From contig NMRA01000206.1 of the NCBI GenBank assembly GCA_002633005.1, positions 471,203 through 533,202 of the forward strand: a DNA stretch of 62,000 nt, in the 5' to 3' direction. Origin of the DNA: Phoronis australis. Lineage: Eukaryota; Phoronida; Phoronidae. Below are positions 11,401 to 21,701 of this stretch, piece after piece; the first letter of the stretch is position 1; every line of letters starts with the position of its first letter. The notes under the pieces are model-generated. The model saw only the letters and a list, made by a program, of their open reading frames with translations. It ran no database searches and was not told the origin of the DNA. Made by a program: the position numbers and the translations under genes.

Positions 11401-14400
11401 TCCTGGTGTCACCAAGCCATATCTGCTGGCTCAGATACCAGCGAACCCTGTTGTAGAGACATCCAACAACTCGAACAAATTGACTCAGGCTAAGGCTGAA
11501 CATTCTCTATTAAAGAGCAGTGGTGCCAGCGCCACATCGGAACAGTTGATTTACACACTGCGGGACGGTGTGCTACGACCTTCATTTCCGTCGACAGTTG
11601 CAAGGCCTTCACTGTCGACAGATTTTGTGAGAAAGCGTGACTTAAGTGCAGGAGAGTATCTGAAGAAGCTGAAGTCTTTCAAGAAGTCTGTGCTTGATAG
11701 TGAAGTTGAGGACCACTTGGTTAACTGGTAAGTTTTAATTTATTACCATGGAATTACTTTGATGTGTTGTTTGTTGACTGTTCCAACATTCTGCCTGAAT
11801 TGATGCCAAAATCGTTAATCCTTTGTGTACCCCCCTTGTGGTTGATATGAATTAAATTATCATCAGGCTGGTCGGGATTCATGGAAAACCTCTTTTGTTC
11901 ACAGTTGATGAAAAACTTTACGTAAAAGTGTCATCCATTCATATGAGTTCCTGTCAATCATTTCTGCCATATCATGCCATTCACATAGGAATGGTTGGTA
12001 TGACTTTATAGGAATGGCTGATGTTAATCCGTGGGAATGGTTGGTATGAATTTAATATAGGAATGGTTGATATTAATCCATGGGAATGGTTGGTATGAAT
12101 TTATAGGAATGGTTGATATTAATCCGTGGGAATGGTTGATATGAAGCTCATTTATGATGGATTATGATATACCAAACCTTCACATTCAATTTTCTTTATT
12201 TTGTCAAATTGGATAACACTAAGTCAAATCAGTCTTGCCCTTTTGTCATCTACTTGTGAGTCCTCCATCAGTTGCCAGAATCACCACATTGGATTTCCCA
12301 CTTCTCGTCATAGATGTAAGTTATCTGTTACTCAAATCTCTGATGTTGCAAGTTCAAAATTTCAGTTGTAACCTTCTCTTGTCTCCATGGTCAGTGTTGT
12401 ATTTGTTTATGATATTTTATAATTGCAGTCTTCCTGACTTTGGTAGTGTAGAATCTCTTGTCAAGGCTGTAGTGAAACGCCTGCCCCTTATAAAACCTGG
12501 CGTTGGTGAGTTAAGACATTCAATTGGTTAAACTTGCTATAAACCTGCCTTCTGTAAAAAGATAACTTTTGATTCGGACCATTTCGACTTATTCCTCTCC
12601 CATATTTTAAATGATTTTATTTAGTCCTATTTTATAAAGGTATTTACTAAAAGATCTAAATCCGAAGTTTATTTTCGACAGAAGCCTAGTTTATAGCACT
12701 TTTGATAACATTGTCTCCCTATTCTCAGACTGAAGTGCTGGTTATTCTGTGCTAACACGCTAACCACATGCTTATACTAAAATATCGATGTTAGCTGTGT
12801 AGACATGCTCTCATATCAAATTGTTGGAATCATTCATCATCGTGAATAGTACAAATGCATGCTTGAGATGTCACTACACAGTTTCACAATGTCTACTGCA
12901 CATACTCAGAACAACAATTTCAGGAAAAAGAGTTCTTCAGTTGCGCAGCAGTCTGCATCGTTCCATTTTGGATGATTTTTGCACTACTCAGTTATTTTTA
13001 AATGAAAATTTGTAAAAAGGTTCATTCCGGGTTGCGTACCATATATGGGAACATAAAAAGTCCCCTCGTGTATCTGAAGCTGTCTCTGGATTCAGTGGGA
13101 GGACATGGGCCGCTGTGCAAAACATTGAGTAACATCAATGGGTTAGTTGAACAGTGTGAGTGAAAGTTCTGTTGGTGGCCACAGTAAATGATGTTACGTT
13201 TTCAATACACCTGAGTCGATCAAAGGCATGTGAAACTTTAATATTTAGGCATGCATCTGTCTGTACTTTGGACTTTAGTTTCATGTTTTTGTGTTCCATT
13301 CATACCATCAAAACAGCATGTTTTGAGTTCATATGCTTTTGCGTAAATACGTGACATGCAGTAGAAATTGGAAATTCATTTATATTTAGTTTTTGTTGTA
13401 TGGTATCAAAAGCATTCTTTAAATCAAGGCACATTGTTGTATGGTATCAAAAGCATTCTTTAAATCAAGGCACATTGTTGTATGGTATCAACAGCATTCT
13501 TTAAATCAAGGCACATTGTTGTATGGTATCAAAAGCATTCTTTAAATCAAGGCATTTTGATGTGTCGTCCTGTGTTTACGTCATCCTGTGTTCACTTCAG
13601 ATCGCTCCATCCACCCATATTGTGTAGCCTCCGAAGAAGAGTTTCACAAGTGGAAAACAGGAAAGAAGAGAGCTTCTGAAGTGAGTTGCACACTGATTGT
13701 TTTGATGTTTTTAGAGTTATGAAGTTTTCATGGAGTTAAATCCTCATGCCTTCTTGCTACCCATTCCCATCCTGAGCGCGAGATTTTCTGAAAACGGCTT
13801 CTGTCAAACCTACTATCATGTCATTTAGTAGGCACCCCTTGGTTTAGCTATAGAAAAATTGCCAGGGAAAAAGATGAAATCTTGGACGGTTCTTGGTACA
13901 AGGTGAACATTTTTGCGTACATACCGTAATCGTTCGGGTTAACGCCCATGCTCAGTTAACCGCCCACCCCTACTTTAGGTGGATTTTCGATTTAACCGCC
14001 CACTGCTCGGTTAACCGCCCCCCTGCTATTTTTGAAGATTTCCAATTAAGCGCCCACCTCTCGGTTAAGCGCCCATCCCCTACTTTTGACGATTGGTGAT
14101 TACCGCTCTGTGCTAATAGGAAACGCGAATCCCCGACCTTTTAGATTAAGATCGATGATAACATTGAGTGCAACGACGGCCTCAGAGACCGCGGTTTAGC
14201 AATGTGAATTATGATACCAGTAACAAATTATTGTAACGGGTCATCGATTAACTTCAAAATGTAATACTTGAACACTTTGTCACTTTCTTTTCTTCTCATG
14301 TTCGCAAACTTTAGGAACCGCGCTGGCGTCTACACCTCNNNNNNNNNNNNNNNNNNNNNNNNNNNNNNNNNNNNNNNNNNNNNNNNNNNNNNNNNNNNNN

Positions 14401-17400
14401 NNNNNNNNNNNNNNNNNNNNNNNNNNNNNNNNNNNNNNNNNNNNNNNNNNNNNNNNNNNNNNNNNNNNNNNNNNNNNNNNNNNNNNNNNNNNNNNNNNNN
14501 NNNNNNNNNNNNNNNNNNNNNNNNNNNNNNNNNNNNNNNNNNNNNNNNNNNNNNNNNNNNNNNNNNNNNNNNNNNNNNNNNNNNNNNNNNNNNNNNNNNN
14601 NNNNNNNNNNNNNNNNNNNNNNNNNNNNNNNNNNNNNNNNNNNNNNNNNNNNNNNNNNNNNNNNNNNNNNNNNNNNNNNNNNNNNNNNNNNNNNNNNNNN
14701 NNNNNNNNNNNNNNNCCGCCCCCCCCCCGATTTCTTGAAATTTCACGTTTAAGCGCCCATGTCTGGTTAACCGCCCACCCCCGATTTTTTGGGTTCGCCA
14801 ATTTAACCGCCCAGGGCGTTAACCCGAACGATTACGGTAACAAAAACCCTTTTCTGTGATAATACAGTAGACACCATTGGCTATTAGTATTCTATGTAGC
14901 GAGCTATCAGGTTCCTTGTTAGCAGAAAACGTAGATTCTGAAATAGAATGAGATAATTTTCAAATGTTACATTTGCACATGGTGATCACATTTTGACTGT
15001 AGATGTGTAGTTAATGGTGAACTTGTCTGTAATGGACAATGGGCTTGACATTAATGAGATATCGGATTCATGAAGCTTACTAACCTGAAGTTCGCTTCAC
15101 TGGTGATTGTATGTCTGATTGTAGCTAAAGACAGTCACAATTTTTTCTTTAATTTGCATGCAGTTAGTTAATAGGATTCGTGAAAGCAGTCATAAAGTCT
15201 GAATATGAAAATGATCAACTTAAATTTTGTTGCAGCATTGCACTTAGATAAAAAGGATCTATGCACTGTGGCGTTGGCAATAATATGGCTATGACCACCT
15301 TGTCTATGACCTTTGATAAAATGGCCACAGATGACCTATTGGTCAAACAGTATCAATCCTGTTAGGCAGTGGGTGTCTTCAGTGTGTGACCTTACAGAGA
15401 CTGCCACACATGCTGGATAACAAACTCTAGTTTGCGCCACCTAGTGACTACCCTGTGAAAAACAAGTTGTAATCTTATAATCTCGAAAAATAATTGTAAA
15501 AATGCAACGGGTGTCGTACACAGCCTAGATATTATTATTAACAGAGTCATGTTGTTGGCAAGTGTGAGAATGCAATTGGCCGAACAAATTGGGCCCGTCT
15601 TTTTTCTGAGTTTCAGTAACGTAATTCATGCAGCTGGTTCTCCTGAAGTTGGAACACCAGCAGACCTCGGGTCAGTTGTAAACAGAGAACATTTCTCATA
15701 CTCATATGTGTGATAGCCTTCTTAGTAGTAAAATGCCTCACAAATACCTCATCTTCATCCTGCTTTCCGATTACAGTGGTTACGAGCACGAGCTGTTGGC
15801 CAGTGCATACGACACCTGCTCGACAAGGGAGGCAATCCCAAACAACTCCAAATTTGGTCAACGAAACGCACAATGACGTGGTGTCAAAGGAATGGTTATA
15901 CTCCTCTTGACAAAGGTGGTGTATTCATGTCGGCATATACCAGGTGGCGCTACTGAATGAACGGTCCTAGCTGCAGACATGCGTGCATTTAGATCATGTG
16001 TGTTTGTTGTCCAATGAATTGTACCATCTTTCAAATCTCACTTCAAATGAAAGATAATGAGAGAATCTTTATTCATCAGCGCCACCTAGTGATTAGTGAT
16101 CAGGCTCCCCATAGACTTCTTGGCCCTAAAATCTGGGTTCTTTATAAGTACATACTTGAGTACTGAAATGAGGCCTTATGCTTCGTCTTATTTTTAGTAT
16201 GCACTTATCTTTGCCTTTTTTCTGAATGGCATCCCTGAAATGTAAACAGATTGTCTATGAACTTTAGTTGCGGTATAATAAATGTATTAAAAATAATTTT
16301 CCTGGTATCCATAGCTTTTCAAGAATTATTTACAGGTGCCTTTCATCAGAAAACCTACTTCTGATTTAGAACAATAAAACAATAAAACTGATCTCAACTT
16401 GGTTCAGATTAAAAGTGACACCTGTGTCATAGAAGAATTGACTGTCCATTATTGCTCAAAACTTGATTTGATAATTTGGCTAGCCAGCCACATTGTTGTC
16501 TGCACATAAAGTTACTTTAGAGGAGCCACATTGTGAATTAGAATTTTACAGATGGTTATGTATCATGGATGTCATTCACACACAATAGGTCAGTGAAAGT
16601 AGTTCTTTGTGAGCCCTGCTCTTAGTCACACAACTGTCCCAGTTGGACTGTGTAACTACTACTATGGTCCTGGTTGAGAATACTGTTTTATTACCCCATG
16701 TAGATTATGAATATCCAAGCCCGGAATACACAGCAGGTTCACAGCCATGTTCAATTGTATGTCTTCAGGTTGGCTTCACTCAATGCGACTCAAAGCTACC
16801 AACCAAGCGGTCATGCCGACCACCTCTAGCTTTACAAGCAATCTTGACATGTTGAAGGCTGTGGAGAACCAACAGAGGGAGCTTGTTACAGTGAGAGATG
16901 ATGGTGACTTGGATATTGACATCATTAGTCTAGGTATGGCAGATATTCTATAATACAGGCTTGCCATTTATGCAAGTGTTCGTTTACATTCATGCTCCAA
17001 ACTCGATGGGTGTTATTTAACTTCACAAAGTTGATTTTAATAAAAGTAAAGTGGCATTAAAGTCTCATTTTGTCTAAGAAGCAGATTTTTTATTTAGACC
17101 ACTCGCTGCTGTTTAAATTGGTCTTAAATTGTTCCTTAAGTGCCATACCCACACAGACTTACCGTAGAACACGTTACTCCTGGAATGAGTTGTCGCTAGA
17201 TTTAAGGGCTGTGTGGGCGCTATTTAAACTAGACAAGTGCAATTTACACCACTTGTGACAACTTGAGTGCCGTCCATACACAGACTTACCCTAGAAAAAG
17301 TTACTCCTCGAACAAGTAGTCGCTACATTTAAGGCTGTTTGGGCGCTATTTAAACTAGTGGAACTTACCCCACTGCTGTCCACACACAGATTTACCCTAG

Positions 17401-19725
17401 AACAAGTTACACCTGGAATAAGTAGTCGCTAAGCTGTCTGGATGCTATTTTAGCTTGATGAGAAGGGATTCTGGTTTGCGAAGACCTGATGGTTCATCAT
17501 TGCTTGAGACCATGTTTGGCACATAAAATGACGTCAGTCTGGTCGTGACAGGACAACTTGTTAACCTTGGTCTCAAGCAAAGTTGTTTCAAAGCCCTGAA
17601 GCCATCGCCAGTTTGACTAAGGAACTATTTGAGACCAAATTTACAACAGTGCTAAGTGATCTAAATTAAAAGTTGCTTCATTGTCGTGGAAGCCAGGTTT
17701 ATAACCATTTTAAGGTTTAGAATCTTTTTGACCAATCGGTACGTCTTGTTTGTGGAATATTCGTTCAAGATGAAAGATTTTTTGTTCGCTTCAGAGGACA
17801 CCACCAAGCCGGAGCTGAAACAAGAGTTGTCTCCCTTGAAGTCTCCTGTGTCCAGCCAACAACACTTGCCACCATCAGAAGGCGCTGTGTGTGTCCAAGA
17901 AATTGCCCAGCAGGTAAGTTCACTGATTAGTTTGAAGTAGTCTCGGGTGTAGTGTTTTAAGTTATCTGTTGCTGAAATTTTTGTGCCCAAGACTTATTTC
18001 AACAGTTACGAATCAATGTGTAGTCTATGAGAAACTTTCACACAATTCTGTCGAGCATTTCGAACTCGATCGTCTCTAGTTCGTCTTGAATGCTTCATAG
18101 TGAGATTGCCTTACGGTTTTTAATTTGTGTCGTTTGTATTTTAATTTCCTGCGACTTTGACAACACTCCGTAAATGCTATGCAAACTAGTACGTCACAAT
18201 TATTTTGTGAGCCATTTCTTTGTCATGGGACAAGTTACATTGAACTTGGTTGTTCCCAATTTCTTTTTCAACAAATCATTTGTTGTTTCTGGGACACTTG
18301 AGTCAGAATTCTCAACATTCCAGATTGGAGTGAAACTCAAGCCTCATCAGATTGAGCCAAGCATTTTCTGCCCCCTGGTGGAGGAAATCTTGTGGTCGGT
18401 GAGTATTAGAACAAAATAAACCACTATAAAAAGAGCATTGGAACGTTGCATCGAAGACATGCTCGAAAAAGAGCATTGCTGTTTCCAGCATTTAACTTTG
18501 AATTGAAATGCAGTTTATCTTTTTCAGGTTCGACAGTTGTTTGTGGTTTTGTATAAAATGCCTCCTAATTGGTGGTTATTTGTTGAAAGTCTTCATTTAA
18601 CTTCACACTTCTCTTTACCAGTCATTTATTTCAATGGCATGAAGTTCACTGAATCAGCATCATAGTAGACTGGTACGCTCCATTCAAAACATCAGTGTAG
18701 ACCATAAGCTTCTTTTTCTACCAACTGTTTAATTTTCATCAACCGTCTTGTTCGAACTGGTGCCGGCCCACATTTCTTCAGCCTTGTCTCCGTTTTGACC
18801 TTGGACATTACTGGTTGACTTGTGACTAAATCTGTCTGCGGCTTTTGTTTACAAGTTCTGCCGTGATAGCTTTGTTGGAAGCAGACGACTTTCATGCAAT
18901 TTTGTTTAAGGCGACAAAAAATCATTTCGCATGCCGTCCAACAAGCAAACATTCAACTGGACCTCTTATCAGTTTACAATCTCAATTATTCTCGACTTGT
19001 CCCTTACTCAGATGATGAATGATTTCTGAAGTCACTTCTAATTTAACAAAGGAACAGCTCGAGACCAATGTCACTATGGTTCGAGGTAGGAATCACGAGT
19101 TGGTCATGTGATGGAAAGCAGGTTAATGAACGGTTTAGAATTTGTCTTGAAAAGTACATCTGCTTGCCAGTGAGTGAATTACATTCAACTATTCAGACCG
19201 TGTTCACTTTGGAAAACCCACTAATGCACATCGGAGATTAAAGGGTTAATTAACCTTTGTCTTCTGTCAAATATCAATCGATTTAGGGCACTTAGTAACA
19301 AAATCAGCCTTTTATTTTCATAACTGGCGTCAAGTGGTGCTGAGGTTAAAAAAAAGAAGCCGATCCATTTCAGCTGGTATCACGTGATGTTCTTTTTAAA
19401 AAGTTTGGACATTATAAAAATACTGCCTCATTTTTCTTAAGCAAGCCAAGCTAGAACCAATTCTCTTTGGCCTTAACAGACAGAACTAAAGATCTCAGCC
19501 CAAGCCATGCTTTGTTGTGTGTGTGTGGACATCTGTTTCTGTTTGTAGGCAACATGCCAGATGGCAGACGACATTGTGCGCGCGGCTGTGGCGGGCAAGT
19601 GCGAGAGAGAGGGCTTTCCAAGCGAGTTGAATGTAGCTGATATTTATCAAGCCATCACGTCCCTAGACAATATGAACTTTCTCACAAACTCTGGTCTGGG
19701 CAAGATGGAACACGGTCATGAATAG
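2474..19725 (+). CDS. YEATS2: YEATS domain-containing protein 2 orthologue (16 coding exons)
   Basis: YEATS2 is a subunit of the ATAC histone acetyltransferase complex. Its YEATS domain reads acylated lysine on histone H3, and its C-terminal histone fold pairs with NC2-beta. Exons inferred from homology and splice sites: 2474-2573, 3303-3400, 3923-4009, 4612-4797, 5292-5383, 6196-6357, 9541-9652, 10088-11727, 12429-12505, 13601-13680, 15777-15915, 16704-16736, 16769-16933, 17795-17913, 18324-18398, 19549-19725. All phases agree, and the 3342 nt give 1113 residues plus a stop. Human YEATS2 is longer, about 1420. The start reads [18 protein letters not shown]; the DPDYED block is shared with vertebrates, and a two-codon uORF lies at 2460. 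The YEATS domain spans about residues 177-305, with HPSY at 230-233 and GWGEFP at 252-257; these hold the aromatic cage residues, and all are intact. The start and each junction are homology-based; no transcript data were available. Confidence 0.95.
3279..3291 (+). promoter_or_regulatory. CTCF-like core motif
   Basis: CCAGGTGGCGCTG lies just upstream of the exon 2 acceptor and resembles the CTCF core. Similar words occur at 15433-15447 (-), 15940-15953 (+), 16077-16092 (-), 21275-21291 (-), 21944-21959 (-), 24232-24248 (-) and 56645-56657 (+). The motif match is visible; binding is inference. Confidence 0.3.
6029..6227 (+). repeat. Tandem copies of the YEATS2 exon 6 splice-acceptor region
   Basis: Units begin at 6029, 6070, 6102, 6144 and 6186; the last three are spaced exactly 42 bp apart. 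Each begins GATTGG or close to it and carries a variant of the sequence around the exon 6 acceptor. The last unit contains the real junction GATTGGCTAG|GTACATCCC at 6195/6196 and runs into the coding sequence. Units at 6102 and 6144 carry decoy AG sites (TTAG|GTAG and CTCAG|TTC). Joined to exon 5, the first gives an immediate stop and the second shifts the frame. Confidence 0.85.
6196..6357 (+). CDS. YEATS2: YEATS2 exon 6 (core of the YEATS domain)
   Basis: This exon encodes residues 188-242, including [20 protein letters not shown] and RPNDLV. It starts in phase 2 (completing a Lys codon split with exon 5) and ends in phase 2 at ATA AG|GTAATG. HPSY forms part of the acyl-lysine pocket in the characterised human domain. 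The last 27 nt plus 13 nt of intron form the first unit of the 40-bp array that follows; the first 32 nt belong to the 42-bp array upstream. A read-through past the donor meets TAA at once. Confidence 0.93.
6331..8926 (+). repeat. 40-bp tandem array of the exon 6 end plus its splice donor
   Basis: Nine near-identical 40-bp units run from 6331 to 6690. After the inserted element at 6690-8870 there is one more full unit (8876-8915) and a partial unit to about 8926. Each unit holds the last 27 coding nt of exon 6, an AAG|GTAATG donor (AAA|GTAATG in unit 3) and 13 nt of intron. Units differ by only a few substitutions, for example ACCTGGTCG versus ACCTGGCCG. The unit length is not a multiple of three and every copy carries TAA after the donor, so only the first donor keeps the protein frame. 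Confidence 0.95.
6690..8870. mobile_element. Non-autonomous hAT-like DNA transposon
   Basis: The 2181-bp insert begins CAGGGCTCGAC and ends GTCGAGCCCTG, a perfect 11-bp terminal inverted repeat of the CAGGG type seen in hAT-like families. ATTGT lies directly on each side, a likely 5-bp target duplication. It is shorter than the 8 bp usual for hAT but known in some subgroups. Both ends carry several subterminal copies of CAGGTCGCATTTTGCGACC-like words in both orientations. ORFs inside (for example 7037-7243 and 8055-8384) show no transposase that I recognise, so mobilisation in trans is inferred. It splits the 40-bp splice-donor array and is therefore younger than that array. Confidence 0.8.
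9457..9520 (+). repeat. 14-bp tandem repeat before the exon 7 acceptor
   Basis: About four and a half copies of TGACCTCTGGGTCT, some diverged, end 20 bp before the YEATS2 exon 7 acceptor at 9540. They make up much of the upstream branch-point region. Any effect on splicing is inference. Confidence 0.8.
9653..9658 (+). other. GC-AG intron donor after YEATS2 exon 7
   Basis: Exon 7 ends CTT AAG at 9652 and the intron begins GCAAGT. Homology demands ...IIHNLK followed by LDRTYTG, which starts at 10088 after TTACAG. No GT donor keeps that join. The rest of the site (AAG|GCAAGT) matches the donor consensus, as is usual for GC-AG introns. Confidence 0.85.
10088..11727 (+). CDS. YEATS2: YEATS2 exon 8 (large central exon)
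   Basis: This exon encodes residues 280-826. It opens with [20 protein letters not shown], which closes the YEATS domain and matches vertebrate YEATS2 closely. The rest is low-complexity, rich in Ser, Thr, Ala and Asn, and probably disordered. It contains SUMO-type consensus sites (LKKEP, IKQEP), a SKNPSGSKY segment resembling one in the human protein, and a short NTAAK repeat. An in-frame ATG at 10070 precedes the acceptor but is intronic. The exon ends AAC TG|GTAAGT. Confidence 0.93.
11988..12144 (+). repeat. About 46-bp minisatellite in YEATS2 intron 8
   Basis: Roughly three and a third copies of a unit with two halves, GGAATGGTTGGTATGAATTTATA and GGAATGGTTGATATTAATCCGTG. Variation is confined to single substitutions and a small TTAATA insertion. 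Intronic, no coding content. Confidence 0.8.
13393..13556 (+). repeat. 41-bp minisatellite before YEATS2 exon 10
   Basis: Four almost identical 41-bp copies start at 13393, 13434, 13475 and 13516, each reading TTGTTGTATGGTATCA and then AAAGCATTCTTTAAATC. The array ends 45 bp before the exon 10 acceptor at 13600. A further short doublet (GTCGTCCTGTGTTTAC / GTCATCCTGTGTTCAC) follows it. Confidence 0.9.
13922..14839. mobile_element. TA-flanked MITE with subterminal TTAACCGCCC repeats
   Basis: The left end reads TA then CCGTAATCGTTCGGGTTAACG; the right end is its reverse complement followed by TA. The terminal inverted repeat is therefore about 24 bp, with a TA target duplication. Inside both ends lie repeated blocks of (G)TTAACCGCCCA or TTAAGCGCCCA about 20-30 bp apart. 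The centre is hidden by an assembly gap, so a coding capacity cannot be excluded. It lies in the intron between YEATS2 exons 10 and 11. Confidence 0.75.
14339..14715. other. Assembly gap (377 N) inside the MITE
   Basis: Unsequenced bases. ORFs that span it are artefacts. Confidence 0.99.
15433..16092. promoter_or_regulatory. Cluster of three CTCF-like motifs around YEATS2 exon 11
   Basis: TGCGCCACCTAGTGA (15433-15447, minus orientation), ACCAGGTGGCGCTA (15940-15953, plus) and CAGCGCCACCTAGTGA (16077-16092, minus) bracket exon 11 within 660 bp. CACTAGGTGGCGC is essentially the conserved CTCF core recognised by zinc fingers 4-7 in bilaterians. The motif is seen; occupancy is inference. Confidence 0.4.
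17139..17456 (+). repeat. Three diverged copies of a roughly 115-bp tandem repeat
   Basis: Units start near 17139, 17266 and 17373. Each contains CACACAGACTTACCGTAGAA-like and GTCGCTA blocks, and the first two also contain GGGCGCTATTTAAACTAG. They lie in the YEATS2 intron before exon 14. No coding content. Confidence 0.75.
18324..19725 (+). CDS. YEATS2: YEATS2 exons 15-16 (C-terminal histone-fold region)
   Basis: Exon 15 (18324-18398) gives residues 1031-1055 and exon 16 (19549-19725) gives 1056-1113 with a TAG stop. The joined segment has ...[10 protein letters not shown] | [15 protein letters not shown]..., then [10 protein letters not shown] and NFLTNSGLG. It aligns with the human C-terminal alpha-helical histone fold that pairs with NC2-beta. 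The intron between the exons also holds an antisense 86-codon ORF (18692-18952) that I do not recognise. Confidence 0.92.
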
Positions 19726-21701
19726 CCTATGAATGTATGCAAACAGCGATGGATCGGATTATTCCAAAGTTTTGGCTGTCTTTGATGTACTGTTGCCGTT
19801 AGCTATTATTTTTCACGTTTGTTTCATTGTCTACATGTGAATTGAGCCTTGTTATAACATACACAGTGAAGTTGTTGAAATCTGTGTATTATAACGACAG
19901 GTGTAACCACAGCAAGACACACATATATTATGTAAAATCAGGACTTGGAAGTTTTTGCATTATGTCGCTGTTAGGATCTATTGCAATGATGTTCAACTGT
20001 ATCAGACATCTTGAAAAATATTGAGAAACTGGTTTCGTAAAGTTAGCACCCCATTTTCCTTGTAAAAGGTGATCACTTACTGTGATCCACATTTTAACAA
20101 CCAGTTTTTAACAGGCATCAAACTGAGGCAACACCATAAAGAGAAGATTGTTCTCATCCATCTATTCTTTGAAATTAAGAAGTCAAAACAGACGTGATAA
20201 TGTATTTGTAATTCGGAAAAATGAGTTTGCATAAAATATAATTTATATTTGTCTACTTAAATTTTGATTTTAGGCACCGATGGGAGGTGTTGGTTTAGTA
20301 CTATCAGGCTGAGGGTTCACCAATACAAGAGTACATTCTTTATTTTACATACATTCACCAATGTATCTCTATAATCTAATTAATTTAAAAGTGCATTTCC
20401 TTCCGTTTCTTAGAAAGTGCAGTGCCACATATCAAGTGTATTACTAATACTACATGCCATGCACTATGACAGTTCTTGTCATGTTTATTTTCGACATCTG
20501 AAATTGTCAGTTATGACTCCGTCAGCTCAAATTGCCCGTTTTCAATTGTCTTGTAGCTTGGAGCCCTGAGAAACCTTGCGCAAAGTTTTTACGTCACACT
20601 TTCTATAGAAATAATTACAAATCCCACGCTATTTTCAAAAGCCATATTTCAGTATTAATGACCGCTCCCCTTGTCGGTAATAATTAACCATGCAACAATT
20701 ATAGAAAAGTGATGTCACCGACGCAGCTAAAGACAGGTATCGTGTTTCTGTACTGCCACATATGCAGCACAATGACCAATGCATTCCCAGTTCACTGGAT
20801 ACTGGACAGGAAGACTTCCAACAATCCAACAAAAAATACAAGTATTTATTAGGAGTGTGCAACTTTGCTAGTTTCACAGAAAGCGTACTGCAAAAGTTGC
20901 ATTGCACAAATTCTTTACCACAAAACACATTTTTCATAAAATCAGATTCAATTTTCCTTCTTTCATATAGTGACAATAGTTTCACCGGATGTCCACATTC
21001 TTACAGCATTGAAAGACATTGTAGAACACTGACCTAATTAAAATCACTGACATTCATTAAGGATGCAATGCTCGCATCTAGGTAGTACACCCGTACCTTC
21101 ACTTTTTACATAACTTCGAAGCTATCATTGGAATGACCACGATTTCTTCCACCAAAAAGCTTGTAATGTTCTGTTCACAAACCCATGTAGTAAGCATATT
21201 CAGATATTGTAATGGCACCGGGAAAATGAGAGGTTGATAGATGGAAAAAGAATGTTTGTTGATTTAACAACAATCAGCGCCACCTACACTGCACATGATT
21301 TGAATGAAAACTAGCAGACCTCTAAATTCTTTAGTCCGAATGCCGTCAAATTAACTCTATTGCGCAATAGGATGCTCAAATGACTTCTGTAAAAAGTAAA
21401 CACCACAAAATATTTCAAGATAAAAGACATGCTGCTCCATCTAGTTCCAATTTGGTACCACATGTGGCCATTTTAACAAAATCTGAAGCCATCTTTTATC
21501 AATCACAACAGTGAAGACTTCTATGTTTGATGTTAAATCTTTACACTAAAGGTCCAGTTCCATTCCACTACATATACTAGCTCAGCCAACAACATGGCCA
21601 CAACACATGAGCCTTCCTGATATTAAATTAATGACATACAAACTTAACAACACATGGTGATCTTCAAATGCTCTCAGTTGTTTACTCCACAACAGAGGGC
21701 A
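19726..21701. other. Tail-to-tail space between YEATS2 and MSMO1
   Basis: No gene is supported here. It should hold both 3' UTRs. On the minus strand AATAAA occurs at 20344-20339 and again at 20850-20845, the best polyadenylation signals for MSMO1 that I see, which would give a 3' UTR of about 0.85-1.4 kb. I found no AATAAA on the plus strand close after the YEATS2 stop. A CTCF-like word lies at 21275-21291. ORFs at 20635-20985 and 20762-21037 overlap on opposite strands and match nothing I know. Confidence 0.5.

Noticed and set aside
14268-14801. Long ORFs made mostly of X residues
   Set aside because: They only span the run of N at 14339-14715.
18692-18952. 86-codon ORF antisense within the last YEATS2 intron
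   Set aside because: Cys/Lys-rich, but no zinc-finger spacing or family that I recognise, and no exon-type borders.
20635-20985. 116-codon minus-strand ORF
   Set aside because: It lies in the probable MSMO1 3' UTR, overlaps an opposite-strand ORF and shows no domain.
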